8,593 nucleotides of DNA, from contig JAEYQM010000057.1 of the NCBI GenBank assembly GCA_023410025.1, forward strand, positions 1 through 8,593, in the 5' to 3' direction. A model generated the notes under the pieces. That model searched no databases, was not told the origin of the DNA, and was given only the letters and a program-made list of their open reading frames with translations. Shown here one piece after another: positions 1 to 6,008 of the stretch (positions are counted from its first letter, which is position 1; each line of letters starts with the position of its first letter). Origin of the DNA: Bacillota bacterium. GTDB taxonomy: Bacteria > Bacillota_I > Bacilli_A > ML615J-28 > CAG-698. The translations under genes and the position numbers were made by a program.

Positions 1-2
1 CA

Positions 3-11
3 CATCCTTTC
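3..11 (-). promoter_or_regulatory. Ribosome-binding site of a gene beyond the left edge
   Basis: On the minus strand these bases read GAAAGGATG, a good Shine-Dalgarno sequence. It lies so close to the edge that its start codon would fall just outside the window. A TATAAT on the same strand (24-29) could be the -10 element, but no convincing -35 is placed 16-18 bases upstream of it. The gene itself cannot be seen. Confidence 0.4.
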
Positions 12-55
12 AGTTTTATAATTATTATACATCAAGTTTTAAATTTCATCGGTTT

Positions 56-280
56 TTAAGCAACTTTATTTAAAGCAAAAAAGACTTTCTCTTTCAAGAA
101 AGTAAAATTTAGATTAATAATCATATTTGAACATATTTTACAACCGTAAAACACTTCTAATAGAAGATTATCTGGATAAAGGTATGTAAATAAAAATTAA
201 AATTTTCTAGCGACGTCTTTTAACATATTTTTTATGTTAATAAGGCGAATATCATTAATATATATACTAAATTCTTCATT
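56..280 (-). other. Gene-poor stretch with a degraded minus-strand reading frame
   Basis: Positions 12-371 contain no intact gene. One minus-strand frame is unusually open: 27 codons (278-280 down to 200), a TAA at 197-199, then 46 more codons to a TAA at 56-58. The first part ends in IKNMLKDVARKF and the second in LKEKVFFALNKVA. No start codon with a ribosome-binding site precedes it, and in DNA this A+T-rich such runs can arise by chance. It may be a dead gene fragment or simply noncoding. A perfect 8-bp inverted repeat at 220-240 (TTAACATA, 5-base loop) lies inside it; it lacks a T-run on either strand, so it is not an obvious terminator. Confidence 0.2.
77..103 (-). terminator. Orphan Rho-independent terminator-like hairpin
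   Basis: The minus strand shows a perfect 7-bp stem ACTTTCT/AGAAAGT (97-103 with 84-90) with a 6-base loop, then one C and six T (82-77). This is the form of an intrinsic terminator for leftward transcription. It lies about 270 bases beyond the terminator of the four-gene operon and no intact gene lies between them. It may be a second stop for read-through, the end of a small RNA, or a relic of a lost gene. Confidence 0.5.
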
Positions 281-371
281 TTATAGAGTATTTAATAGTT
301 CAAAACTACATTATTAGCAAATAACACAAAAAGCTATGTTAATTATATTATAAGTTATATAAAGAGAAAAT

Positions 372-403
372 AAAAAACCATTTTAAGATTTTTCTTAAAA
401 TGG
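372..403 (-). terminator. Rho-independent terminator of the 2679-411 operon
   Basis: An 11-bp perfect stem (393-403 paired with 378-388, arm CCATTTTAAGA on the plus strand) closes a four-base loop. It is followed on the minus strand by six T (377-372). It begins seven bases after the stop codon of the 262-residue gene and clearly ends that transcription unit. Confidence 0.88.
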
Positions 404-410
404 ACAATAT

Positions 411-1199
411 TTATTTATCAAAAACAGCCAATAGATCCTGATATAGTATCATAGTCTTATCACTATTTTTGAAATTAATATAAACAGTTGTTTTGTTTTC
501 TCTTTTTATTTGAATTACAGGTGATGAATTAGTATATACATAGACTAAAGAATTTCCCATACTATTAGATTTAAAATTACCTTTTAGATTATGACCAAAT
601 CCATCAAATCCATTTGTTCTTATTCCGAAATCTATTTGACTAGCCTTTGCATCAATTAAGTTAATTTCTAAAATTTCTGAATAATCGATTTTTACTCCAT
701 ACATAGTATTTATTTCAATATTATTATCATTAAGGATTACTTTAGGCTCTTTTTCTCCTATAATAAACATTATACTAACACCTATTAATATTAGAATTGT
801 AAATATAATAGTTAATATGATTGATTTATTGTTGTTTTTATTAAAATTTACATTTTCAATTTTAAATTTTTTATTAGAGTATTTATTATATATTTTTTTA
901 TAAGCATTTATTAATACAAATAGTCCTGGAAATATTATTATTAATAATAATATTACACCGAAAATTGTATTAAATACAGCAATTACTCCTGCTATTGCGA
1001 AAGACAAAGTATATATTAACCACATATACCCATTAGCTTTATTATATGAACGAATATCAGTTATTTCATTTGGAGATACTGCTTTACCTGACCAAAATGT
1101 CATTGGATCTTTACGTATAAATGCCCACAAAGAAATAAAACCAAATATTAATGCACAAAACCAATAAGATATAGCAGAAACAATATTCATATAAAACAT
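411..1199 (-). CDS. Four-helix membrane protein with C-terminal PH-like domain
   Basis: This encodes 262 residues and is the last gene of its operon. Hydrophobic segments lie at about 8-28, 58-78, 79-98 and 127-148. Between the first two is a strongly patterned loop, FWSGKAVSPNEITDIRSYNK followed by ANGYMW (residues 35-60). A similar loop occurs in small clostridial membrane proteins of the DUF3784/SdpI-like kind; that assignment is from memory. The region from about 152 to 262 is soluble and beta-rich. It reads like the bacterial PH domain type bPH_5: a GVKIDYSEILEINL strand-turn-strand near 168-181, a G-rich middle at 196-207, and NSLVYVYTNSS-type strands at 216-226. Start choice: AAAAGGAGG lies six bases before this ATG, better placed than for the ATG at residue 4. 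The gap from the previous gene is 63 bases and a terminator follows at once. I infer a membrane scaffold or sensor; enzymatic residues are not evident. No specific function is known. Confidence 0.85.
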   Translation of the reverse strand: MFYMNIVSAISYWFCALIFGFISLWAFIRKDPMTFWSGKAVSPNEITDIRSYNKANGYMWLIYTLSFAIAGVIAVFNTIFGVILLLIIIFPGLFVLINAYKKIYNKYSNKKFKIENVNFNKNNNKSIILTIIFTILILIGVSIMFIIGEKEPKVILNDNNIEINTMYGVKIDYSEILEINLIDAKASQIDFGIRTNGFDGFGHNLKGNFKSNSMGNSLVYVYTNSSPVIQIKRENKTTVYINFKNSDKTMILYQDLLAVFDK

Positions 1200-1262
1200 A
1201 TAGCCCCTCCTTTTACACTAATAAATTTATAAGCAATCAATTAATTCTTTGCTTAGATTTAA

Positions 1263-1754
1263 TTAAATATCCTTTGTTTGATGAGGTTTAGAAAATGATA
1301 AATGATATGAATTAAACATTCCTTTTGTTGCAGTTACAATTGTACCATTTTTAAGTCTACCCTCTAAATATTTTCTTCTAAAAATTAATATATCCTGACA
1401 TTCTCTATCAATATAAAGTTTTGTATAAAATAGACGGTTATATATTGTAATAACACTTCCTTGTACCTCTTCAGTTTTTATAGAAGAAAATGCTAAATCA
1501 AATAGAAAGGTAATTGATAAAACTATAAAACCAAACCAAGAAAAAAACAAACCAGGAATTAGTTCTTCATTATAAGTAACAGTTGTATATATAGGTTCTC
1601 CCAAAAAATAAGAAACTTTAACTACTTTACTAGCTTTATACTTTGTAGTTAGAATTTCTGCAAATACAAATAAGGCAACAATTATAAGAAAATAAATAAT
1701 TCTTCTATTTCTTCCCTGTTTTTTTAAATAACTTACTAAATCATATTGATACAT
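1263..1754 (-). CDS. Two-helix membrane protein with C-terminal soluble domain
   Basis: This encodes 163 residues of unknown function. Two hydrophobic helices, about 17-38 (IIYFLIIVALFVFAEIL) and 66-88 (GLFFSWFGFIVLSITFLFD), are separated by a loop of about 30 residues. After the second comes a soluble beta-rich tail of about 75 residues containing LYIDRECQDI and LKNGTIVTATKGMFNSYHLS. Start choice: an ATG 18 bases further upstream overlaps the preceding stop as ATGA, but it has no ribosome-binding site. The ATG used here follows GAGAGG by six bases, so translation probably begins here, 14 bases after the previous stop. The tight spacing places it in the same operon as the possible hydrolase at 2017 and the PH-like protein at 411. 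With both helices near the N-terminus, the tail and N-terminus should lie on the same side of the membrane, probably the cytoplasm. I do not recognise the family. Confidence 0.8.
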   Translation of the reverse strand: MYQYDLVSYLKKQGRNRRIIYFLIIVALFVFAEILTTKYKASKVVKVSYFLGEPIYTTVTYNEELIPGLFFSWFGFIVLSITFLFDLAFSSIKTEEVQGSVITIYNRLFYTKLYIDRECQDILIFRRKYLEGRLKNGTIVTATKGMFNSYHLSFSKPHQTKDI

Positions 1755-1768
1755 AACATTCCTCTCAA

Positions 1769-2026
1769 TCATTTAATATATTTTTTATTATTTTTCTTTT
1801 TAATAAATACTACTTCAATAATTAATAATATAACTATTAATAAACTAAATATCAAAAATATGTACCCTTGTATATAATATCCTAAAAAATTAAAATCTTT
1901 ACCTTCAATAATAATTTTATATTGATCATTAGCTTTAATAAAATTAGCTATTGAAGAAACAAAAGTATATATAAAACCTATTATAAATAAAGAATTGATT
2001 GATATTATAATTCCTTTTACTCGCAT
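1769..2026 (-). CDS. Two-helix mini membrane protein
   Basis: This 85-residue protein is almost entirely two transmembrane helices: about 4-29 (GIIISINSLFIIGFIYTFV) and 49-76 (GYYIQGYIFLIFSLLIVILL). A short polar loop, IKANDQYKIIIEGKDFN, lies between them, and the tail is lysine-rich (KKKNNKKYIK). A basic C-terminus after two helices suggests that both ends face the cytoplasm. Its start codon lies inside the preceding gene, a 10-base overlap. AAGGAAGG within the last codons of that gene serves as ribosome-binding site, so the two are probably translationally coupled. It ends in TGA, showing that TGA is a stop here. No homologue comes to mind. It may be a partner or chaperone for the neighbouring membrane-anchored protein, which is inference from coupling only. 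Confidence 0.75.
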   Translation of the reverse strand: MRVKGIIISINSLFIIGFIYTFVSSIANFIKANDQYKIIIEGKDFNFLGYYIQGYIFLIFSLLIVILLIIEVVFIKKKNNKKYIK

Positions 2027-2679
2027 ATTTCAACAACCTTCCTTTCACCATTTACAATAATAAATGGAAGTAAAGATTTTGAAAAATCTTTATTTGTAAT
2101 AAAATTATCATATTCCTTAATGGATTTTTTTAATCTTGTTGGAGTATAGATAAGTGTTTGACTTTTTAGTTTATATTCTTGACCTACAACACTATTCCAT
2201 AAATGAATAGAAAAATATGAACAATTCTTAAATAATTCCCACCCTTTATTTATAGAAGTAAACTCTTCTATTTTCTGTAAATCATCTTTGGAAATATTAA
2301 CTGATAAACTTATTCTTCCATTATACCTATTACTATCATTAATAAATAAAGGTTCTAAATTATAAATAATAGTATAATGTTTTTCAATTGCATAGACTGA
2401 TAAAGTTAATATATCATTAGGATTAATACTATAACCATTAAATGTTATTGCTTCATTTAAATTATTATCAATTGAAATCCAAGAATGACCCATTGATTTT
2501 GTAAATAGTTTACTTTCATTTTTACCATCAAATGTAGTTATTGATAAGACAATACCGGAATTTGTATGGTTTGTAGTTTTTACTCCATAATTATAATTGT
2601 TTAAATCACAAAGTAAAATAAACATTGCAGTAATTAAGAGAAAACAGGTAATAATTATTATATATAGTTTCTTCTTCAT
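2017..2679 (-). CDS. Membrane-anchored protein, putative permuted NlpC/P60 (LRAT-like) hydrolase
   Basis: This first gene of its operon encodes 220 residues. Residues 5-24 form one hydrophobic anchor after MKKK. The following LLCD does not fit a lipobox well, so a signal anchor is more likely than a lipoprotein, with the rest outside the cell. In the body, GHSWISID (64-71) is followed about 85 residues later by NCSYFSIHLWNSV (152-164). A histidine in a G-H-x-W strand before an N-C-x-x-F helix is the order seen in circularly permuted NlpC/P60 folds (LRAT, H-REV107, YiiX/YaeF types), where the Cys attacks an amide or ester bond. Here H65 and C153 would be the pair. A second polar residue such as H101 is possible but unproven. 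The TLIYTPTRLKKSI stretch (175-187) follows. The ribosome-binding site AAGAGGA precedes the ATG and a strong promoter lies upstream. The enzyme call rests on these motifs alone, and substrate is unknown. Confidence 0.8.
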   Translation of the reverse strand: MKKKLYIIIITCFLLITAMFILLCDLNNYNYGVKTTNHTNSGIVLSITTFDGKNESKLFTKSMGHSWISIDNNLNEAITFNGYSINPNDILTLSVYAIEKHYTIIYNLEPLFINDSNRYNGRISLSVNISKDDLQKIEEFTSINKGWELFKNCSYFSIHLWNSVVGQEYKLKSQTLIYTPTRLKKSIKEYDNFITNKDFSKSLLPFIIVNGERKVVEICE

Positions 2680-2718
2680 TTAGTCCTCTTGTTTTATAAT
2701 ATTTAATTAATTCATTAT

Positions 2719-2746
2719 ATTATAACATATTAAAAAATCATTTCAA
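2719..2746 (-). promoter_or_regulatory. Promoter of the 2679-411 operon
   Basis: The minus strand has TTGAAA (2746-2741), a 16-base spacer and TATAAT (2724-2719). TGT sits directly before the -10, giving the TGnTATAAT extended form. The elements nearly match the SigA consensus. Transcription would begin about 30 bases before the start codon at 2679. The promoter lies just beyond the rsmH terminator, so this operon appears independently expressed. Confidence 0.75.
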
Positions 2747-2755
2747 CAATTATTT

Positions 2756-2788
2756 AAAAAAATCATCAAATAAAGATTTGATGATTTT
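2756..2788 (-). terminator. Rho-independent terminator after rsmH
   Basis: This is a perfect inverted repeat: arm AAAATCATCAAAT at 2759-2771 and its complement at 2776-2788, with a four-base loop. On the minus strand a run of seven T follows, overlapping the base of the stem. It begins about 20 bases after the rsmH stop codon. T-rich sequence also follows on the plus strand, but no plus-strand gene arrives here. Confidence 0.85.
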
Positions 2789-2807
2789 AATTTTAAAATT
2801 AAATATA

Positions 2808-3854
2808 TTATGCTTTAATGGCCCAACGAAGCTTTGCTGAACGAGCACGAGGATTATTAGAGCATTCTTCTAGTGATGGTCGAATTGGATCTAAAGCAAT
2901 TTCTTTATAAATTCCTTCACGATAAAAATGTTGGAAACTCTTCTTTACAAGTCTATCCTCGCCTGAATGGAATGTAAGAATTGCAACTCTACCACCAGAT
3001 GCTAATGCATCTGGTAGTTTTTCTAAAAACTCAAATAAAACTCCTAATTCATTATTTACTTCTATTCTTAATGCTTGAAAGCATCTTTGACAAGCTTTCT
3101 TTACTTCTTCATCACGATCAATTTTCGGAATAAAACTTAAAGCATTTTTAATAATATTCTTTAAATCAGTTGTCGTTTGAATTAACTTACCCTTTTTTAT
3201 TTCCGAAATTATTGCCTCAGCAATCACTTCAGCATGAGGTTCATCAGAATTTTCAATTAATGTCCCTTCAATTTCAAGTTTTTCCATTGACATTAAAAGC
3301 GCTGAAGCAGGAATTCCTGTATTTGGATTCATTCTTAAATCAAGGGGTCCATTTTGTTTGAAAGTAAATCCTCTTTCTGGATTATCAATTTGCATTGATG
3401 ATAATCCTAGGTCAGCTAAAATAAAATCAAGTGGACCTGACTCTAAAGCAATAATATCAACATTGGAAAAGTTCATTTGAATAACGGTAAAGTCATCTGG
3501 ACCATACCCTAAATCGATAAGCCTTTCCTTAGTTTTTGGAAGTTCAATTGGATCAACATCGGTTGCATATAAATGACCTGTATGGTTTAATGCTTTTAGA
3601 ATTTGTGATGAATGACCACCATATCCTAGAGTTGCATCTAACCCCTTTTCTCCAGGTTTAATATTTAATATTTCTAATATTTCATCAACGCAAATTGAAC
3701 GATGCATTCCCGCAGGAGTGTTTCCTTTTTGAATTACTCTAGCAACAGTATCTGCATATTTTTCTGGTTGAAGTTCCTTATATTTTTCTTCAAATGATTT
3801 AGGATGAGTACCTTTATAGCGGACTCTTCTTTTATGTTCTTGATTATTTTCCAA
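2808..3854 (-). CDS. rsmH: 16S rRNA (cytosine1402-N4)-methyltransferase, long form
   Basis: RsmH (MraW) transfers a methyl group from S-adenosylmethionine to N4 of C1402 in the decoding centre of 16S rRNA. Diagnostic motifs are all present: the SAM loop GLDATLGYGGHS (71-82), ATDVD (97-101), DFILADLGLSS (143-153), GFTF...GPLDLRMN (162-176), CFQALRIEVNNEL (258-270), AILTFHSGEDRLVK (291-304) and NPRARSAKLRW (334-344). At 348 residues it is longer than the usual 310 or so, because about 50 charged residues precede HRSICVDEIL, where typical members start near H-x-PVLL-x-E. This extension is rich in Lys, Arg and Glu. The start is TTG, as no ATG precedes the extension in frame; purine-rich GAAAGTAGAG lies upstream but is not a strong site. 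The ATG at residue 50 would delete the extension. The gene follows the flavoprotein by 20 bases and is not in the cell-division cluster where rsmH usually sits. Confidence 0.95.
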   Translation of the reverse strand: MENNQEHKRRVRYKGTHPKSFEEKYKELQPEKYADTVARVIQKGNTPAGMHRSICVDEILEILNIKPGEKGLDATLGYGGHSSQILKALNHTGHLYATDVDPIELPKTKERLIDLGYGPDDFTVIQMNFSNVDIIALESGPLDFILADLGLSSMQIDNPERGFTFKQNGPLDLRMNPNTGIPASALLMSMEKLEIEGTLIENSDEPHAEVIAEAIISEIKKGKLIQTTTDLKNIIKNALSFIPKIDRDEEVKKACQRCFQALRIEVNNELGVLFEFLEKLPDALASGGRVAILTFHSGEDRLVKKSFQHFYREGIYKEIALDPIRPSLEECSNNPRARSAKLRWAIKA

Positions 3855-3874
3855 GTTTTTATCTCTACTTTCTA

Positions 3875-5092
3875 TTATTTATTATTAATGATGTTTTTTG
3901 CTGCGGCTACTGCAGTACTAAATGCAATAGTAATATTAAATCCTCCAATTGGACCATGTAAGTCAACTGTTTCACCAATTAAATAAAGATTAGGAATATC
4001 TTTAACTTCCATTGTTTTTGGGTTAAGTGATTTTGTTGAGATGCCACCCTTATTAACAAATGCTTTAGTAACATCTTGTACACGATCTATTAATATTTCA
4101 TAACCTAATAAGCTATCTTTTAATTTAATTATATCACTTTTAGATATTTCATTAATATTCTTATTTTTTATATTTAACTTATCTAAAATTAAATTTGCAA
4201 TTCTGTTTGTTGTACAAAGTTCAAGAACCTTTAAAATTAATGTGTTTTTCGTTTTTGCATTACTAAATAATTCTTCTACTTCAGATTGTGATTTTTCACC
4301 TAGAGGAATTTGAAGTATTACTTTTTGTGTTTTTAATAAATCATATATATCTTCAGATAAATGTAATATTGCTGGTCCACTTAAACCAAAATGTGTAAAT
4401 AATACATCACCTTGTATTTTTTTGTTTGTTCCTTTAATTTTAACTACTACATTTTTTAAACTACTTCCTTGTAACGTAGATAATTCTTCTACTACTTGTT
4501 TTGAATAAACATGTGTTTCAGCTGGAGTAAAATTAGTATATTCTATACCCAAATCCTTCGCAAACCCTAATCCATCTCCGGTACTACCCGTTATTGGATA
4601 GCTCTTAGATCCTGTTGCAATTACAAGATTTTTTGCCCTAAACTTTTTATTATCACTCTCAACAATAAACTCATCATTTTCTTTATATACTTTTTTTATA
4701 TGCGTATTTAAAGATATATTATTTTTTGAAATATTATTTATAAATACATTTAAGATATCTTGACTTTTGTTAGACTTTGGAAAGTATTTTAAATTATTTT
4801 CTAAAACTAATGGACAATTATTCTTTGAAAAGAAATTAACAATATCGTTTGGACCAAAATCTTTAATTAATGAATATAAAAATCTTTTATGAGGTAAAGT
4901 TAAACTTTGAATAAATGCATCTGCATCTAAGTTGTTTGTAACATTACATCTTGAGCCACCAGTAAGTAATAGTTTCTTTCCTAAGGATTCATTTTTTTCT
5001 ATTAGTAAAAAATTTACTTTTTCTTGGGATAATTGGTAGGCACACATTAAACCAGAGGTTCCTCCCCCGATTATAATTGTATTATATATCAT
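3875..5092 (-). CDS. NAD(P)/FAD-dependent oxidoreductase, YhiN/HI0933 family
   Basis: This 405-residue flavoprotein has the normal family length. The N-terminal Rossmann motif IIIGGGTSGL (6-15) binds the ADP part of FAD, with an acidic residue (E32) at the end of the second strand. The family signature GKKLLLTGGSRCNVTN follows at 38-53. Further conserved blocks are ATGSKSYPITGSTGDG (159-174), LFTHFGLSGPAIL (231-243), FVNKGGIS (345-352) and the C-terminal flavin-binding LIGETVDLHGPIGGFNI (371-387). The protein is predicted to be soluble and cytoplasmic. The family (BaiN/YhiN/HI0933) has been linked to flavin-dependent reduction, but the physiological substrate of most members is unknown, and I cannot assign one. 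AAGGAG lies seven bases before the ATG. It is the first gene of a two-gene unit with rsmH, 20 bases apart, and the shared terminator is after rsmH. Confidence 0.93.
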   Translation of the reverse strand: MIYNTIIIGGGTSGLMCAYQLSQEKVNFLLIEKNESLGKKLLLTGGSRCNVTNNLDADAFIQSLTLPHKRFLYSLIKDFGPNDIVNFFSKNNCPLVLENNLKYFPKSNKSQDILNVFINNISKNNISLNTHIKKVYKENDEFIVESDNKKFRAKNLVIATGSKSYPITGSTGDGLGFAKDLGIEYTNFTPAETHVYSKQVVEELSTLQGSSLKNVVVKIKGTNKKIQGDVLFTHFGLSGPAILHLSEDIYDLLKTQKVILQIPLGEKSQSEVEELFSNAKTKNTLILKVLELCTTNRIANLILDKLNIKNKNINEISKSDIIKLKDSLLGYEILIDRVQDVTKAFVNKGGISTKSLNPKTMEVKDIPNLYLIGETVDLHGPIGGFNITIAFSTAVAAAKNIINNK

Positions 5093-5155
5093 ATAATTGC
5101 TCCTTAAGATATTATAATTCTTTTTTTATAATATTTAAAATTATTTACACAAAAA

Positions 5156-5164
5156 ATTATACCA
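5156..5164 (-). promoter_or_regulatory. Extended -10 promoter for the yhiN-like/rsmH unit
   Basis: The minus strand reads TGGTATAAT, an exact TGnTATAAT extended -10. The hexamer 17 bases upstream (TAGTTA) matches -35 poorly, as is common for extended -10 promoters. Transcription would start near 5149 and leave a leader of about 57 bases before the ATG at 5092. The leader contains an A/T-only 8-bp inverted repeat (5109-5116 with 5127-5134) of doubtful importance. Confidence 0.55.
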
Positions 5165-5179
5165 TACTTTATTTAATAT

Positions 5180-5203
5180 AACTATACATTTATTTATATA
5201 GTT
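5180..5203. repeat. Inverted repeat just upstream of the -10 element
   Basis: A perfect 7-bp inverted repeat, AACTATA at 5180-5186 and TATAGTT at 5197-5203 with a 10-base centre, covers the -35 position of the extended -10 promoter. Its position suits a repressor or activator site, but it is nearly all A/T and may be chance. Confidence 0.25.
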
Positions 5204-5253
5204 TTATGGGTATTACTTCTTCTTTATTTATCCTTTCAACATGTTTGTAGTTA

Positions 5254-5282
5254 ATTATAATAGTTTTATTGACTAATTTAAA
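5254..5282 (-). promoter_or_regulatory. Possible second promoter for the yhiN-like/rsmH unit
   Basis: On the minus strand TTTAAA (5282-5277) and TATAAT (5259-5254) are separated by 17 bases. The -10 is perfect and the -35 matches four of six positions. It would give a leader of about 155 bases. Its -35 touches the hairpin that ends the upstream gene. Confidence 0.3.
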
Positions 5283-5309
5283 AATGTTAGATTTTTAAAT
5301 CTAACATTT
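5280..5309 (-). terminator. Likely terminator after the 172-residue gene
   Basis: A perfect stem pairs AATGTTAGATTT-type arms: 5282-5293 with 5298-5309, around a four-base A/T loop. On the minus strand only about five T follow the apex side of the stem base before the sequence turns to A, so the T-run is weak. It lies about 93 bases after the stop at 5402. The 5093-5401 gap otherwise holds the promoters listed here and no recognisable gene. Confidence 0.55.
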
Positions 5310-5401
5310 ATTCTATATTTATTGAAATTTCATTAAAACATTTTACATCTAAAATAGATAAAATTATTTTTAATTTACTATCATTTCTAATTGTTTATCT
5401 T

Positions 5402-5920
5402 TTATGTTTGTTTTATTAATACTTCATATTGAATGTTATTACCATTTCCAGAAATGAAATATTCCATACATTCCAAAGATTTATTTTTTTCTTCTCTATC
5501 TATAAAGTCTTTAATTATTCTAGAAAAGTACATATTTTTTGAAATTATAAATTCAAAATCCAATCCTTTTTTCTTGTGTACATCCCAGTAAAGTGATAAA
5601 AGCCTTAAACATTCTCTAAGATCAACTATTTTAGAAGCAATACCGATTGCAGCAAGTCCATTATTAAAATATCTTTGATTTCCTGTTCTTAAAGAGTATG
5701 TTGCCATATTAAATCCAAACCCGATTAATAACCAACCCACATCATTAGAAATCGTTATAATATCTATTTTTCCAGATGATAAAATATTATCCATAACTTT
5801 GTTAATTTCTTTGTCTGTTTTACTCATTTCAATTTCAATTATTCTATTTCCTTCGTTAGATTTTTCTAACTTTTTAAAAATAATTTCTAATTCATTATTA
5901 ATTATTTCATTAAAATTCAT
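5402..5920 (-). CDS. Soluble protein of unknown function, partner of the XRE regulator
   Basis: This encodes 172 residues with no signal peptide or membrane segment. The N-terminal 45 residues are charged and probably helical (MNFNEIINNELEIIFKKLEK). A central helical core runs from about 60 to 125, including VGWLLIGFGFNMATYSLRTG, NGLAAIGIASKI and LRECLRLLSLYWDV. A charged C-terminal part follows (FIDREEKNKSLECMEYF). The repeated small-hydrophobic pattern with a DLRE-type motif suggests a compact helical bundle; no catalytic motif is visible. Start choice: the frame is open to a GTG 18 bases upstream and an ATG after it, but those have only a distant AGGA. The ATG used here follows TGGGG by nine bases. 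It lies about 90 bases downstream of the regulator's stop, with no terminator between, so the two are probably co-transcribed. Function unknown. Confidence 0.8.
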   Translation of the reverse strand: MNFNEIINNELEIIFKKLEKSNEGNRIIEIEMSKTDKEINKVMDNILSSGKIDIITISNDVGWLLIGFGFNMATYSLRTGNQRYFNNGLAAIGIASKIVDLRECLRLLSLYWDVHKKKGLDFEFIISKNMYFSRIIKDFIDREEKNKSLECMEYFISGNGNNIQYEVLIKQT

Positions 5921-6008
5921 ATCCCATGACCCCATCACATAATTTTTTATCCTAAAAAAATTACATATTTTTTAATTTCTTAATATTCGAAATTATAGAG
6001 AAATTACA

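Noticed and set aside
1257..1268. Perfect palindrome ATTTAATTAAAT
   Set aside because: It is made only of A and T, overlaps a stop codon, and such palindromes are frequent in this DNA.
3170..3361. Plus-strand open frame of 63 codons
   Set aside because: It lies wholly inside rsmH on the opposite strand, whose motifs are certain, and it has no ribosome-binding site or recognisable product.
3804..3986. Plus-strand open frame of 60 codons
   Set aside because: It overlaps the ends of rsmH and the flavoprotein gene in antisense; its peptide is just the shadow of those conserved codons.
5193..5294. 34-codon minus-strand stretch ending in EEVIPIKLYK
   Set aside because: It has no start codon and overlaps the hairpin and promoters; a run of this length is expected by chance in A+T-rich DNA searched in several frames.
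5311..5394. 28-codon minus-strand stretch containing LSILDVKCFNEISINIE
   Set aside because: It could be the lost tail of the 172-residue gene, but a stop separates it from that gene in both frames and it has no start, so chance is likelier.
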